Assembly: GCF_003999975.1 (NCBI RefSeq)
Contig: NZ_RJAC01000001.1
Location: 124,001 to 188,000 of the forward strand
Length of the DNA stretch: 64,000 nt
Direction of reading: 5' to 3'
DNA from: Actinoplanes solisilvae
GTDB taxonomy: Bacteria > Actinomycetota > Actinomycetes > Mycobacteriales > Micromonosporaceae
The position numbers and the translations under genes were made by a program. Positions 8,425 to 16,575 of the stretch are shown here, one piece after another. The notes under the pieces were generated by a model. The model made no database searches, was not told where the DNA came from, and was given only the letters and a program-made list of their open reading frames with translations. The first letter of the stretch is position 1; the number at the start of each line of letters is the position of its first letter.

Positions 8425-8505
8425 ACAAAAACTTACTCCTTCGATCTCGCCACACCAAGCCGGTGGTGGTGGACGTCACTGCCGATCACGGGGCAGGATC
8501 TGTTC

Positions 8506-9486
8506 ATGTCGATGCGCTGGGGCATGACCGTTCCGCTGGGCGGAATCCCGCTCTCCGATCACGCCGATGTGTACGCGGCCCTGGCCGACGCCGGCTTCAC
8601 CGACCTGTGGACCTCCGAGGTCGCCGGCTCCGACGCCTTCACCCCGCTGACGCTCGCCGCCGCCTGGTCCCGGCGCCTGCGGCTCGGCACCGCGATCGCC
8701 CCGGTCTTCACCCGCGGTCCCGGCCTGCTGGCGATGACCGCGGCCGCCCTGGCCGACGCCGCTCCCGGCCGGTTCCAGCTCGGCATCGGCGCCTCGTCAC
8801 CCGTGGTGGTCGGCGACTGGAACGCGGTCGAGTTCACCGAGCCCTACCAGCGCAGCCGCGACATGCTGCGGTTCCTGCGCGCGGCCCTGGCCGGCGAGCT
8901 GGTCGACGGCGCTTTCGAGACTTTCTCCGTACGGCGCTTCCGCCTCGAACGCCCGCCCGCGGTGCCCCCGCAGGTGCTGCTGGCCGCCCTGCGCCCCGGC
9001 ATGCTGCGCCTGGCCGCCGCCGAGGCCGACGGGGTGATCCTCAACTGGCTCGCCGCGGCCGACGTGCCGACGGCCCTCGCCGAGGTCAAGACCGACAAAC
9101 CGGACTTCGACGTGGTCGCTCGCATTTTCGTCTGCCCGACCGACGACGCCGACCATGCCCGGCGCATCGGCCGTCGCATGATCGCGGCCTACCTGACCGT
9201 GCCCGCCTACGCCGACTTCCATCGCTGGCTCGGCCGGGGCGAGGTGCTGACCCCGATGTGGCGGGCGTGGTCGTCCGGCGACCGCAAGGGCGCGCTGGCC
9301 GCGATCCCCGACGAGGTCGTCGACGACCTGATCGTGCACGGCTCCCCCGCCGACTGCCGCGCCAAGGTCGAGGCGTACGTGGCCGCGGGCATCACCGTGC
9401 CGGCCATGGCTCTGCTTCCGACGCACACATTGGACTCGGGTGACGTACCCGCGATCCTGGAACTGCTGTCCGCCTTGGGCCGATGA
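8506..9486 (+). CDS. LLM-class (F420-type) oxidoreductase
   Basis: A 326-aa luciferase-like monooxygenase-fold protein. It begins with the first beta strand (WGMTVPLGG) and has the characteristic FTDLWTSEV and LRLGTAIAPVFTRGP segments, and RFQLGIGASSP. A GSPADCRAKVEAYVAAGI segment near residue 285 is typical of F420-dependent members. It probably uses F420 or FMN to oxidise or reduce a small molecule in the cytoplasm. An AGGA motif 7 nt upstream supports the ATG at 8506; the ATG at 8512 is an alternative. It appears monocistronic, and the substrate is unknown. Confidence 0.88.
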   Translation: MSMRWGMTVPLGGIPLSDHADVYAALADAGFTDLWTSEVAGSDAFTPLTLAAAWSRRLRLGTAIAPVFTRGPGLLAMTAAALADAAPGRFQLGIGASSPVVVGDWNAVEFTEPYQRSRDMLRFLRAALAGELVDGAFETFSVRRFRLERPPAVPPQVLLAALRPGMLRLAAAEADGVILNWLAAADVPTALAEVKTDKPDFDVVARIFVCPTDDADHARRIGRRMIAAYLTVPAYADFHRWLGRGEVLTPMWRAWSSGDRKGALAAIPDEVVDDLIVHGSPADCRAKVEAYVAAGITVPAMALLPTHTLDSGDVPAILELLSALGR

Positions 9487-9534
9487 CCGCCGCCCGCCCG
9501 ATTTCTCCCATTGCCGCGTCCGGCTCGCCCCGTT

Positions 9535-9583
9535 TCGCACTCGCACCGAAAGCCCGGCTCACCCGGTTCGGTACCGAGTGCGA
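9535..9583 (+). terminator. Long stem-loop downstream of the LLM gene
   Basis: Outer arms TCGCACTCG (9535-9543) and CGAGTGCGA (9575-9583) enclose inner arms CCGAA/TTCGG and a ~16-nt loop, 49 nt after the LLM stop. There is no T run. It is probably a transcriptional end or processing structure; a protein-binding site is possible. Confidence 0.4.
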
Positions 9584-9650
9584 GCGGCGGCGGCCGAGGA
9601 CCCGGGCGACCTGACTGATCAGCCGCTCCCCCGGAAACATTCAGGCGGCC

Positions 9651-9656
9651 TACGAT
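9651..9656 (+). promoter_or_regulatory. -10 box for a leaderless start at 9664
   Basis: TACGAT ends 7 nt before the ATG at 9664 and overlaps the earlier ATG at 9655. This makes 9664 the natural start of a leaderless mRNA. Confidence 0.55.
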
Positions 9657-9663
9657 GCCGCAC

Positions 9664-10302
9664 ATGGCATTGATCCACCGGGCGACGTTGACCCCCACAA
9701 AGGTTGAGCTGCTGGCGACGTGGCTCCCCGGCCGCTCGTGGTATCGAGGTGCCCCCGGCGCCACCGTCGAACGCGTGGCGTCCTATCGATTCGACGACCC
9801 CGAGGGCGCGGTCGGCATCGAGACGATCCTGGTGACCGTGGGCGACGGCGCGACCTACCAGGTCCCGCTGACCTATCGCGGCGCACCGCTCGAGGGCGGC
9901 GACGACTGGCTCATCGGCACGCTGGAGCACTCGGCCCTGGGCACCCGCTGGGTCTACGACGCCACCGGCGATCTCGTCTATGCCGAGGCCCTCGCCCAGG
10001 CCGTGCTCACCGGCAGCGGCCAGGCCCAGGAGTTCATCGACAACGACGGCCACCTTGAGCCGCGCCCGCCGAGCATGTCGATCATGACGAGCAACATCTC
10101 GGCCGACTTCGCCGAGGCCCGTGCGGTCACCGCCGTCCACGGCACCACCCCGGGCGACCCGACCCTGATCGAGACCGACAAGCTCACCCTCACGGTCCCG
10201 CGCCTGCTGAACCACGCCGTCTCGGCCCCCGGCGCGGTCCTGTTCGGAACCTGGCCCGGTCAGCCCGCCTCGATCCCGCTGGCTTTCGCCAATCCTCGCT
10301 GA
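9664..10302 (+). CDS. Maltokinase N-terminal cap-like protein
   Basis: A 212-aa protein beginning ALIHRATLTPTK and carrying VERVASYRFDDPEG and ATYQVPLTYRGAPLEGGDDWLIGT. These features recall the N-terminal cap domain of actinobacterial maltokinase and the stand-alone CG0192-type relatives. There is no kinase domain, so it is not a maltokinase itself. Possible roles are sugar or nucleotide binding near trehalose/glycogen metabolism, but no such gene is adjacent here. The start is set by the leaderless promoter at 9651. A strong terminator follows. Confidence 0.7.
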   Translation: MALIHRATLTPTKVELLATWLPGRSWYRGAPGATVERVASYRFDDPEGAVGIETILVTVGDGATYQVPLTYRGAPLEGGDDWLIGTLEHSALGTRWVYDATGDLVYAEALAQAVLTGSGQAQEFIDNDGHLEPRPPSMSIMTSNISADFAEARAVTAVHGTTPGDPTLIETDKLTLTVPRLLNHAVSAPGAVLFGTWPGQPASIPLAFANPR

Positions 10303-10307
10303 CACAC

Positions 10308-10351
10308 GAAAAAGGCGCACCCCAACCGATCGGTTGGGGTGCGTCTTTTTC
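10308..10351. terminator. Bidirectional intrinsic terminator
   Basis: A near-perfect hairpin (core GCACCCCAACCG paired with CGGTTGGGGTGC, 10317-10342) is flanked by an A run on the left and a T run on the right. It lies between the convergent cap-like gene and padR, and can terminate both directions. Confidence 0.9.
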
Positions 10352-10359
10352 GCGGTCGC

Positions 10360-10953
10360 TCACTCGCCGTCGGCGAGGATCGCGTAGAGCTTGCGCTTCG
10401 TCTCGTTCAGGATCTCCAGGGCCCGCTGGCGCTGCTCGGGAGTGCCGTTGAAGCCCACCTGCTTGAGCGCGCCCATGATGCCCACCGCCGCGTCGCGGAA
10501 GTCTTGCACCTGGGACATCGTGTCGTCGCCGATGTGGGACCACGGCGGGTTCTGCGCGGCCGTCTCAGCCTCGGGACGCCCGTCGGCGGTCAGGCGGTAG
10601 CTCTTACGGCCGCCGGCCGCCTCGGCCTCGATGAGGCCCTCGTCCTCGAGCAGCTGCAGTGTCGGGTAGACCGAGCCGGGGCTGGGACGCCAGATGCCGT
10701 TGGTGCGGGCGTCGAGCTCCTGAATCATCTCGTAGCCGTGCATAGGCCGCTCGAGAAGCAGCGCCAGAACGGCGTGGCGGACGTTGGGCCGCGAGCCGCG
10801 GCCGCCCCGGCGCCCTCCGCGACCGCCTGGGCCCCATGTGCCGCCCGGGCCACCGGCACCGGCAGCGCCGCCGAAGTCGCCGAAGGGGAAGCCCGGCGGG
10901 AAGGTGAAGCCCCGGGCACGGAAGCCGTGCGGGCCGTGATGGATGTTCCTCAT
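10360..10953 (-). CDS. PadR-family transcriptional regulator
   Basis: A 197-aa protein with a Gly-rich, His-containing N-terminal tail (residues 1-55), then a PadR winged helix (~56-125: VRHAVLALLLERPMHGYEMI, GSVYPTLQLLEDEGLI) and a C-terminal helical part used for dimerisation. GGAG precedes the ATG at 10953. The AT-rich palindrome 32 bp upstream is a plausible autoregulatory site. PadR proteins usually repress drug or phenolic stress genes; here no transporter is adjacent, and the divergent neighbour is a GNAT acetyltransferase, a possible co-target. Confidence 0.92.
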   Translation of the reverse strand: MRNIHHGPHGFRARGFTFPPGFPFGDFGGAAGAGGPGGTWGPGGRGGRRGGRGSRPNVRHAVLALLLERPMHGYEMIQELDARTNGIWRPSPGSVYPTLQLLEDEGLIEAEAAGGRKSYRLTADGRPEAETAAQNPPWSHIGDDTMSQVQDFRDAAVGIMGALKQVGFNGTPEQRQRALEILNETKRKLYAILADGE

Positions 10954-10984
10954 GACTATCTCCGATCTGTTGTCGATACGTAGA

Positions 10985-10994
10985 CGATATATCG
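10985..10994. promoter_or_regulatory. PadR operator candidate (CGATATATCG)
   Basis: A perfect 10-bp AT-rich palindrome lies in a larger imperfect inverted repeat (about 10971-10996) between padR and the divergent GNAT gene. It is one of the few AT-rich spots here. PadR proteins commonly bind ATAT-cored palindromes, so this is a good autoregulation site. Confidence 0.55.
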
Positions 10995-11078
10995 GCAATA
11001 GCTCAAGGGCAAGTGATTCTTCGCGCTGAGGGGGTTGCGACGGGTGTGGACCGTCCCGCATCTGGCAATGTGATAGCT

Positions 11079-11918
11079 GTGCTGACGGTGCCGATTCGCC
11101 AGCTCGGTGAGTCCGAGCGCGCGCAGGTCGAGAAGATCCTCGACCGTGACCCCTATGCCGGCGCCCAGATCGCCGAGCGGGTGGCGTCGCACGGCCTGAG
11201 CTGGTGGCGCTCCGACGGCCGCATCTTCGGTTACGGGCCGGGCCGGCGCGTCGAGTCCCTGATCTGGTCGGGCGCCCATCTCGTGCCGGTCTGCTCCACG
11301 CCGGCGGCCACGGCGGCGTTCGCCGAGCTGCTCGGCTCCGAGCCCCGCATCTGCTCCTCGATCATCGGCCGCTCCGACGCCGTGCTCGACCTGTGGGACA
11401 GGCTCGGCGGGCAGTGGGGGCGGGCCCGTGACGTGCGGCCCCACCAGCCACTCCTGGTCGCCGAGCGCGACCCGCTGATCGCCGCCGACCCCGACGTGCG
11501 ACTGGTGCGGCCAAGCGAGGTCGACGCGCTCTTCCCGGCCGCCGTCGCGATGTACACCGAAGAGGTCGGCGTCTCGCCTCTGCTCGACGACGGTGGCCGC
11601 GGCTACCGCCGGCGCATCGCCGAGCTGGTCAAGGGCAAGCGGGCCTACGCGCGGTTCGTCGGCGACCGGGTGATCTTCAAGGCCGAGCTGGCCATCGTCA
11701 CCCGCCGCACCACCCAGGTGCAGGGCGTCTGGGTCGACCCGGAGTTCCGCGGCCGCGGGCTGGCTGCCCCGGCGATGGCCGCCGTGGTACGCGATGCATT
11801 GCGACGTGTGTCACCCACGGTGAGCCTCTACGTGAACGACTACAACGCGCCAGCACGCCGTGTTTACGCTCGGTGCGGCTTCGTCTCGGCTGGCAGCTTC
11901 GCCACGGTCCTGTTCTGA
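11079..11918 (+). CDS. GNAT acetyltransferase with N-terminal DUF4081-like domain
   Basis: A 279-aa protein. Residues ~1-130 resemble the DUF4081 module found before GNAT domains in actinobacteria (DRDPYAGAQIAERVASHG; GYGPGRRVESLIWSG). Residues ~150-279 form the acetyl-CoA-binding GNAT domain with VQGVWVDPEFRGRGLAAPAM as the pyrophosphate-binding motif A and YVNDYNAPARRVYARCGF as motif B. The GTG at 11079 was chosen because protein similarity begins at LTVPIRQLGESE and a CAATGT -10-like box lies 7 nt upstream. The acetyl acceptor is unknown. Confidence 0.87.
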   Translation: MLTVPIRQLGESERAQVEKILDRDPYAGAQIAERVASHGLSWWRSDGRIFGYGPGRRVESLIWSGAHLVPVCSTPAATAAFAELLGSEPRICSSIIGRSDAVLDLWDRLGGQWGRARDVRPHQPLLVAERDPLIAADPDVRLVRPSEVDALFPAAVAMYTEEVGVSPLLDDGGRGYRRRIAELVKGKRAYARFVGDRVIFKAELAIVTRRTTQVQGVWVDPEFRGRGLAAPAMAAVVRDALRRVSPTVSLYVNDYNAPARRVYARCGFVSAGSFATVLF

Positions 11919-11923
11919 ACGAC

Positions 11924-11951
11924 GAAACCCCGCCACACAGGACGGGGTTTC
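11924..11951. terminator. Bidirectional terminator between GNAT gene and ispG
   Basis: A 9-bp perfect stem GAAACCCCG/CGGGGTTTC with a 10-nt loop lies between convergent genes. The A- and T-containing outer base pairs allow function in both directions. Confidence 0.8.
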
Positions 11952-11967
11952 AGCGTGACGTGGCAGG

Positions 11968-13140
11968 TCAGTGGACCGTGACCTGCGGGCCGGGAAGCAG
12001 CTCGCGCAGCTCGTCGGGGAGCTCGGCGCCCATCTCGTCGGCCAGGCGCAGGGCCTCTTCGACCAGCGTCTCGACGATGATCGACTCGGGGACCGTCTTG
12101 ATGACCTGGCCCTTGACGAAGATCTGGCCCTTGCCGTTACCGGACGCGACACCCAGGTCGGCCTCGCGCGCCTCGCCCGGGCCGTTCACGACGCAGCCCA
12201 TGACGGCCACGCGCAGCGGCACCGGGAAGCCCTCGAGCGCCGCCGTCACCTGCTCGGCCAGCGTGTAGACGTCGACCTGGGCCCGGCCGCAGCTCGGGCA
12301 GGAGACGATCTCGAGGCCACGCTCGCGCAGGCCCAGCGACTCGAGGATCTGGTTACCGACCTTGATCTCCTCGACCGGCGGGGCCGACAGCGACACCCGG
12401 ATCGTGTCGCCGATGCCCTCGGCGAGCAGCGCGCCGAACGCGACCGAGCTCTTGATCGTGCCCTGGAAGGCGGGCCCGGCCTCGGTCACGCCGAGGTGCA
12501 GCGGGTAGTCGCACTGCTCGGCGAGCTGCCGATAGGCCCGGATCATGACGACCGGGTCGTTGTGCTTCACCGAGATCTTGATGTCGCGGAAGCCGTGCTC
12601 CTCGAACAGCGAGCACTCCCACAGCGCCGACTCGACCAGCGCCTCGGCGGTGGCCTTGCCGTGCTTCTGCAGCAGCCGCTTGTCGAGCGAGCCCGCGTTG
12701 ACGCCGATGCGGATCGGCACGCCCGCGCCCGAGGCCGCCTTGGCGATCTCTTTGACCTTGTCGTCGAACTGGCGGATGTTGCCCGGGTTGACCCGGACCG
12801 CCGCGCAGCCCGCGTCGATCGCCGCGAACACGTACTTCGGCTGGAAGTGAATGTCGGCGATCACCGGGATCTGCGACTTCTTGGCGATCGCGGGAAGGGC
12901 CTCGACGTCGTCCTGCGAGGGGACGGCGACCCGCACGATCTGGCAGCCGGACGCGGTCAGCTCGGCGATCTGCTGCAGCGTGGCGTTGACGTCGGCGGTG
13001 AGCGTCGTGGTCATCGACTGGACGCTGACCGGCGCTCCGCCACCGACCGGCACACTCCCCACCATGATCTGCCGGGACTGCCGGCGAGGCGCCAGCGGCG
13101 GCGGGGGCACGGCCGGCATACCGAGACTGACAGCGGTCAC
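11968..13140 (-). CDS. ispG: 4-hydroxy-3-methylbut-2-enyl diphosphate synthase (flavodoxin)
   Basis: A 390-aa IspG/GcpE enzyme of the MEP pathway, converting MEcPP to HMBPP in the cytoplasm. The N-terminal TIM-barrel has [19 protein letters not shown] and [11 protein letters not shown]. The C-terminal 4Fe-4S domain has CPSCGR and [10 protein letters not shown], supplying three Cys and the Glu ligand. The length matches the family. The GTG at 13140 follows GAGG by 6 nt; a longer reading to 13305 would overlap rseP out of frame. It forms an operon with dxr and rseP, so two MEP enzymes are co-expressed. Confidence 0.97.
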   Translation of the reverse strand: MTAVSLGMPAVPPPPLAPRRQSRQIMVGSVPVGGGAPVSVQSMTTTLTADVNATLQQIAELTASGCQIVRVAVPSQDDVEALPAIAKKSQIPVIADIHFQPKYVFAAIDAGCAAVRVNPGNIRQFDDKVKEIAKAASGAGVPIRIGVNAGSLDKRLLQKHGKATAEALVESALWECSLFEEHGFRDIKISVKHNDPVVMIRAYRQLAEQCDYPLHLGVTEAGPAFQGTIKSSVAFGALLAEGIGDTIRVSLSAPPVEEIKVGNQILESLGLRERGLEIVSCPSCGRAQVDVYTLAEQVTAALEGFPVPLRVAVMGCVVNGPGEAREADLGVASGNGKGQIFVKGQVIKTVPESIIVETLVEEALRLADEMGAELPDELRELLPGPQVTVH

Positions 13141-13148
13141 TTTTCGCC

Positions 13149-14414
13149 TCACCTGTTGAAGATCGTGATCGGGTTGACGATGTCGGCGGTGGCGGTCAGC
13201 AGTGTGAACACACCACCGATCAGGATGACTGCGTAGGTGACAGGCATCAGTTTGTAGTAATCGACGCGGCCCGGGTCGGGCTTGCCGCGGCGCGCATAAA
13301 GCCATGATCGCACTCGCTCGTACCAGGCGATAGCGATGTGACCGCCGTCAAGTGGCAGCAGCGGCAGCAGGTTGAAGATGCCGATGAACACGTTCAGCGA
13401 GATGAACACGTTGAGGAACAACTCGGGCACACCGTGCTGGATCGCCTCGCCGCCGAGCCGGCTCGCACCGATCACGCTGATCGGGGTGTCGGGGTCGCGC
13501 TCGCTGCCGGTGATCGAGTGCCACAGGGCCGGGATCTTGTCGGGGATGCGCTTGAGCGCCTCGAATGTGTTCTTGAACAGGAACCACCCGAAGTCGGCGG
13601 TCGCCGGGACCGCCGAGGCGGCGTTGTACTTGATCTGGCTCGGGATGCTGTGCGGGTCCCAGCCGAGGCCGGCCACGGCGACCGTGGTGGTCGGGCCGTC
13701 CTCGTCGGTCAGCGACGCACGCTGCGCGGCGATGAGCTTGACCTCGGCCGTGGCGGCCACGCCGTCCCGCTGGTACTGGAACGGGGTCTCGCCCGGCTTC
13801 AGGCTGCGGATGACCTCGGTGAGCTGCCCGTAGGTCGTGATCGGGGTGTCGCCCACCTTGGTGATCAGGTCGCCGTCGCGCAGGCCGGCCGCGAAGGCCG
13901 GACCGGCGACCGCGCCGTTCTGACCGGGAACGCAGTCCTGCGTCTCGGTCGGAAGGTTCACCCACGTGCACTCGCTGATCTGGATGACCGGCGCCTGCGT
14001 GGCCGTCTCGGCGTTGTTCTGCGGATAGTCGGTGTTGGGCAGGCCGATCGTGAACGCGGTGATCCAGGCGGCCGCGGCGGCCAGCATGAAGTGGGTGATC
14101 GACCCGGCCGACATGACGACCGTGCGCTTCCACACCGGGAACCGCCACATGGCACGCGGCTGGTCCTCGGGGGCGACGTCGTCGTCCTGCGGCGTCATGC
14201 CGACGATCTTGCAGAAGCCGCCGAGCGGAATGGCCTTCAGACCGTATTCGGTCTCGCCGCGGCGGAACGAGAAGACGGTCGGGCCGAAGCCGACGAAATA
14301 GCGGGTGACCTTCATGCCGAAACGCTTGGCCGTGATCATGTGGCCGAGCTCGTGCAGGCTCACCGAAATCAGGATGGCCAGCGCGAACGCGGCGAATCCC
14401 AGCCAGTACGACAT
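13149..14414 (-). CDS. rseP: RseP/Rip1-type site-2 intramembrane metalloprotease
   Basis: A 421-aa M50 zinc protease. The first span carries HELGH (residues 21-25), a PDZ domain covers ~180-270 ([22 protein letters not shown]), and the C-terminal zinc/Asp motif is [12 protein letters not shown]. It should cut membrane-anchored anti-sigma factors or similar substrates within the membrane, as Rip1 does in mycobacteria. The ATG at 14414 overlaps the dxr stop by one base (TGATG), fixing the start. The dxr-rseP-ispG order is conserved in actinobacteria. Confidence 0.95.
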   Translation of the reverse strand: MSYWLGFAAFALAILISVSLHELGHMITAKRFGMKVTRYFVGFGPTVFSFRRGETEYGLKAIPLGGFCKIVGMTPQDDDVAPEDQPRAMWRFPVWKRTVVMSAGSITHFMLAAAAAWITAFTIGLPNTDYPQNNAETATQAPVIQISECTWVNLPTETQDCVPGQNGAVAGPAFAAGLRDGDLITKVGDTPITTYGQLTEVIRSLKPGETPFQYQRDGVAATAEVKLIAAQRASLTDEDGPTTTVAVAGLGWDPHSIPSQIKYNAASAVPATADFGWFLFKNTFEALKRIPDKIPALWHSITGSERDPDTPISVIGASRLGGEAIQHGVPELFLNVFISLNVFIGIFNLLPLLPLDGGHIAIAWYERVRSWLYARRGKPDPGRVDYYKLMPVTYAVILIGGVFTLLTATADIVNPITIFNR

Positions 14415-15613
14415 CAAGCTCCTCTTGCCGCGGTTGCGATCACCTGCTGTGCCTGGGCGCGCGCCCAGGACTCGGCGGCGAGCACCTCCTCGACGGTACC
14501 CGGTTCGGTAAAGTCCGGAGCCGCCGCGAGCACTCGCTCCAACGTGTCGACGATGCCCAGAAACGGTAGCCGACCGGCCACGAACGCGGCCACACACTCC
14601 TCGTTCGCGGCGTTGTAGATGGCCGGACGGCACCGGCCCTCGCGTCCGGCCTGCTTGGCCAGCCGCACGGCGGGGAAGGCGTCTTCGTCGAGGGGGCGCA
14701 GCTCCCAGTTGTGGGCCTCGCGCCAGTCGACCCCCGCGGCCGCGCCCGGCACCCGCTCGGGCCAGGCCAGCGCGAGCGCGATCGGCAGGCGCATGTCGGG
14801 CGGGCTCGCCTGGGCGAGGGTCGAGCCGTCGGCGAATTCCACCATCGAGTGCAGCACCGACTGGGGGTGCACCATCACCTCGATGTCGTCATAGGGCACA
14901 GCGAACAACTCGTGCGCCTCGATCACCTCGAGCGCCTTGTTCACCATCGTGGCCGAATTGATGGTCACGACCGGACCCATGTCCCACGTCGGGTGCTTGA
15001 GCGCCTCTTCCGGGGTGACATTCGTCAGCTCGTCGCGCCGGCGGTCGCGGAACGCTCCCCCACTGGCCGTCAGGATCAGCCGGCGCACCTCGGCCGCCGT
15101 GCCGCCGCGCAGGCACTGGGCGAGCGCGGAGTGCTCGGAGTCGACCGGCACGATCTGGCCCTGCTTGGCTATGCGGCGCACCAACGGCCCGCCGGCCACC
15201 AGGGATTCCTTGTTGGCCAGGGCGAGAACCCGGCCCTCCTCGAGCGCGGCCAGGGTCGGTGCGAGCCCGAGGCTGCCGACCACGCCGTTGAGCACGACGT
15301 CGCACGGGTGCCGGGCGAGCTCGGTCATCGCGTCGGGGCCGGCCACGATCTTGGGCAGTTTGAAGTCGCCGGTGGCCCAGCCTCGGCGCTGCGCCTCGGC
15401 GTAGAAGGCGAGCTGCAGGTCTTGCACGACCGAGGCGCGGGCCACGCCGACCACCTCGACCGCCAGCTCGAGCGCCTGCGAGGCGAGCAGCTCGACGTTG
15501 CCACCACCCGCGCCGATCGCGACCACGCGGAAGCGGTCGGGGTTGCGGCGCACGATGTCGATCGCCTGCGTGCCGATGGACCCGGTCGAGCCGAGCAGTA
15601 CGAGATCGCGCAT
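14414..15613 (-). CDS. dxr: 1-deoxy-D-xylulose 5-phosphate reductoisomerase
   Basis: A 399-aa enzyme converting DXP to MEP with NADPH. The N-terminal Rossmann motif is [11 protein letters not shown] (residues ~8-18). The catalytic region has [29 protein letters not shown] and [13 protein letters not shown] with the metal ligands and flexible loop of the family. The ATG at 15613 lies right at the Rossmann strand; an in-frame ATG 12 nt upstream is possible. It is first in the dxr-rseP-ispG operon. Confidence 0.97.
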   Translation of the reverse strand: MRDLVLLGSTGSIGTQAIDIVRRNPDRFRVVAIGAGGGNVELLASQALELAVEVVGVARASVVQDLQLAFYAEAQRRGWATGDFKLPKIVAGPDAMTELARHPCDVVLNGVVGSLGLAPTLAALEEGRVLALANKESLVAGGPLVRRIAKQGQIVPVDSEHSALAQCLRGGTAAEVRRLILTASGGAFRDRRRDELTNVTPEEALKHPTWDMGPVVTINSATMVNKALEVIEAHELFAVPYDDIEVMVHPQSVLHSMVEFADGSTLAQASPPDMRLPIALALAWPERVPGAAAGVDWREAHNWELRPLDEDAFPAVRLAKQAGREGRCRPAIYNAANEECVAAFVAGRLPFLGIVDTLERVLAAAPDFTEPGTVEEVLAAESWARAQAQQVIATAARGA

Positions 15614-15688
15614 GCCGCACATCTTTCCGGACGCGAGCCCATTGCCCGAATCGGGTTGTGGATAACTGGGTATGCGATTGGTGTGGTC

Positions 15689-16510
15689 ATGACGGTGGAA
15701 CGGGCGCGCACGGCGCTGGCGGCACCCTTTCAGCCGCTGCGCGGGCGCGATCTGGCCTTGCACGCCGCCGCGGTCACCTTCTACGCCGGGATCGCCGTGG
15801 TGCCGATCGCGCTGCTCGCTGTCTGGATCACCGGATGGATCGTCGGGGCCGACCGCGTACGGCGTCTGACCGGCCACACGATCGCGGCGCTGCCCGACGC
15901 CGTCGGCGCGCCGCAGGCCTTGGCCGCGCTCATCGAGGCCGGCTTGCAGCTGACCCCGCTCTTCGCGCTGGCCAGCCTGCTCCCGGCCACGCTCTACGGC
16001 GAGGGTCTGCGACGCGCCTTCGTCTCGCTGCGCGCGCCCGGCGGCGAGTCGCTGGTCGGCTGGCGTGGCCGCATTCTCTGGCTGCCGCTGCTGGCCGCCG
16101 CCCCCGCGCTGCTGCTGGCCATGTTCCTGGCGCTGCCGTCGACGAGCGGCCTGTGGATCCGCGGCGGCTGGTACTCCGTCCTCGGCGTGGTGCTCTCGTT
16201 CCTGGCCGCGTGGATCGTGCTCACCCCGGTCGTCATCTGGGTCTACCGTTACGTGGCGCCGGGCCGGCCTCGCTGGCTGTCGACGATCCTCGTCGGGTCG
16301 TTCACGGCGGCCAACCTGTCCGGTTTCCTGCACGGCTTCGTGCTGTTCTGCTCGCTCCCGATCAACCTGGGCGCGCCGTTCGGCGGCTTCGACGAGATCG
16401 GCGGCATGGTCGCGATCGGCCTCTGGCTCTATCTGTTCCACATCATCGTGCTGGCCGGATACGCCGCGACCCGCAGCGCGAGCGCCTTCCAGACCCGACG
16501 TGAAACATGA
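15689..16510 (+). CDS. YihY/BrkB-family inner membrane protein
   Basis: A 273-aa protein with six predicted transmembrane segments and the family hallmarks: [24 protein letters not shown] near the N-terminus, [14 protein letters not shown] in the middle and [27 protein letters not shown] near the end. Family members were formerly called RNase BN or virulence factor BrkB; no nuclease activity is expected. The ATG at 15689 gives the natural N-terminus; a GTG two codons earlier is possible. It is divergent from dxr. Its function is unknown. Confidence 0.85.
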   Translation: MTVERARTALAAPFQPLRGRDLALHAAAVTFYAGIAVVPIALLAVWITGWIVGADRVRRLTGHTIAALPDAVGAPQALAALIEAGLQLTPLFALASLLPATLYGEGLRRAFVSLRAPGGESLVGWRGRILWLPLLAAAPALLLAMFLALPSTSGLWIRGGWYSVLGVVLSFLAAWIVLTPVVIWVYRYVAPGRPRWLSTILVGSFTAANLSGFLHGFVLFCSLPINLGAPFGGFDEIGGMVAIGLWLYLFHIIVLAGYAATRSASAFQTRRET

Positions 16511-16527
16511 GCTGATTTTTTCACGTC
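16497..16527 (+). terminator. Stem-loop overlapping the end of the yihY-like gene
   Basis: GACGTGAAA (16497-16505) pairs with TTTCACGTC (16519-16527). The left arm is inside the last codons and a run of six T lies on the right side of the loop and stem. It is probably a terminator reaching into the coding sequence. Confidence 0.5.
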
Positions 16528-16561
16528 CGAACAGTCGAGGAACCTTCTCACCGAGGCGCGC

Positions 16562-16567
16562 TACCCT
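16562..16567 (+). promoter_or_regulatory. -10 box for a leaderless start at 16576
   Basis: TACCCT lies 8 nt before the ATG and no Shine-Dalgarno sequence is present, consistent with a leaderless mRNA. Confidence 0.45.
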
Positions 16568-16575
16568 CGGTCGTC

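Noticed and set aside
11971..13236. 421-codon plus-strand frame over ispG
   Set aside because: Pure antisense of ispG with Arg/Asp-rich composition and no family match; other long antisense frames (51248-53131, 53128-54864, 58532-60556) were rejected for the same reason.
14711..15688. N-terminal extension of the YihY gene to 599 codons
   Set aside because: The extension is antisense to dxr and lacks domain similarity; the membrane protein begins at 15689.
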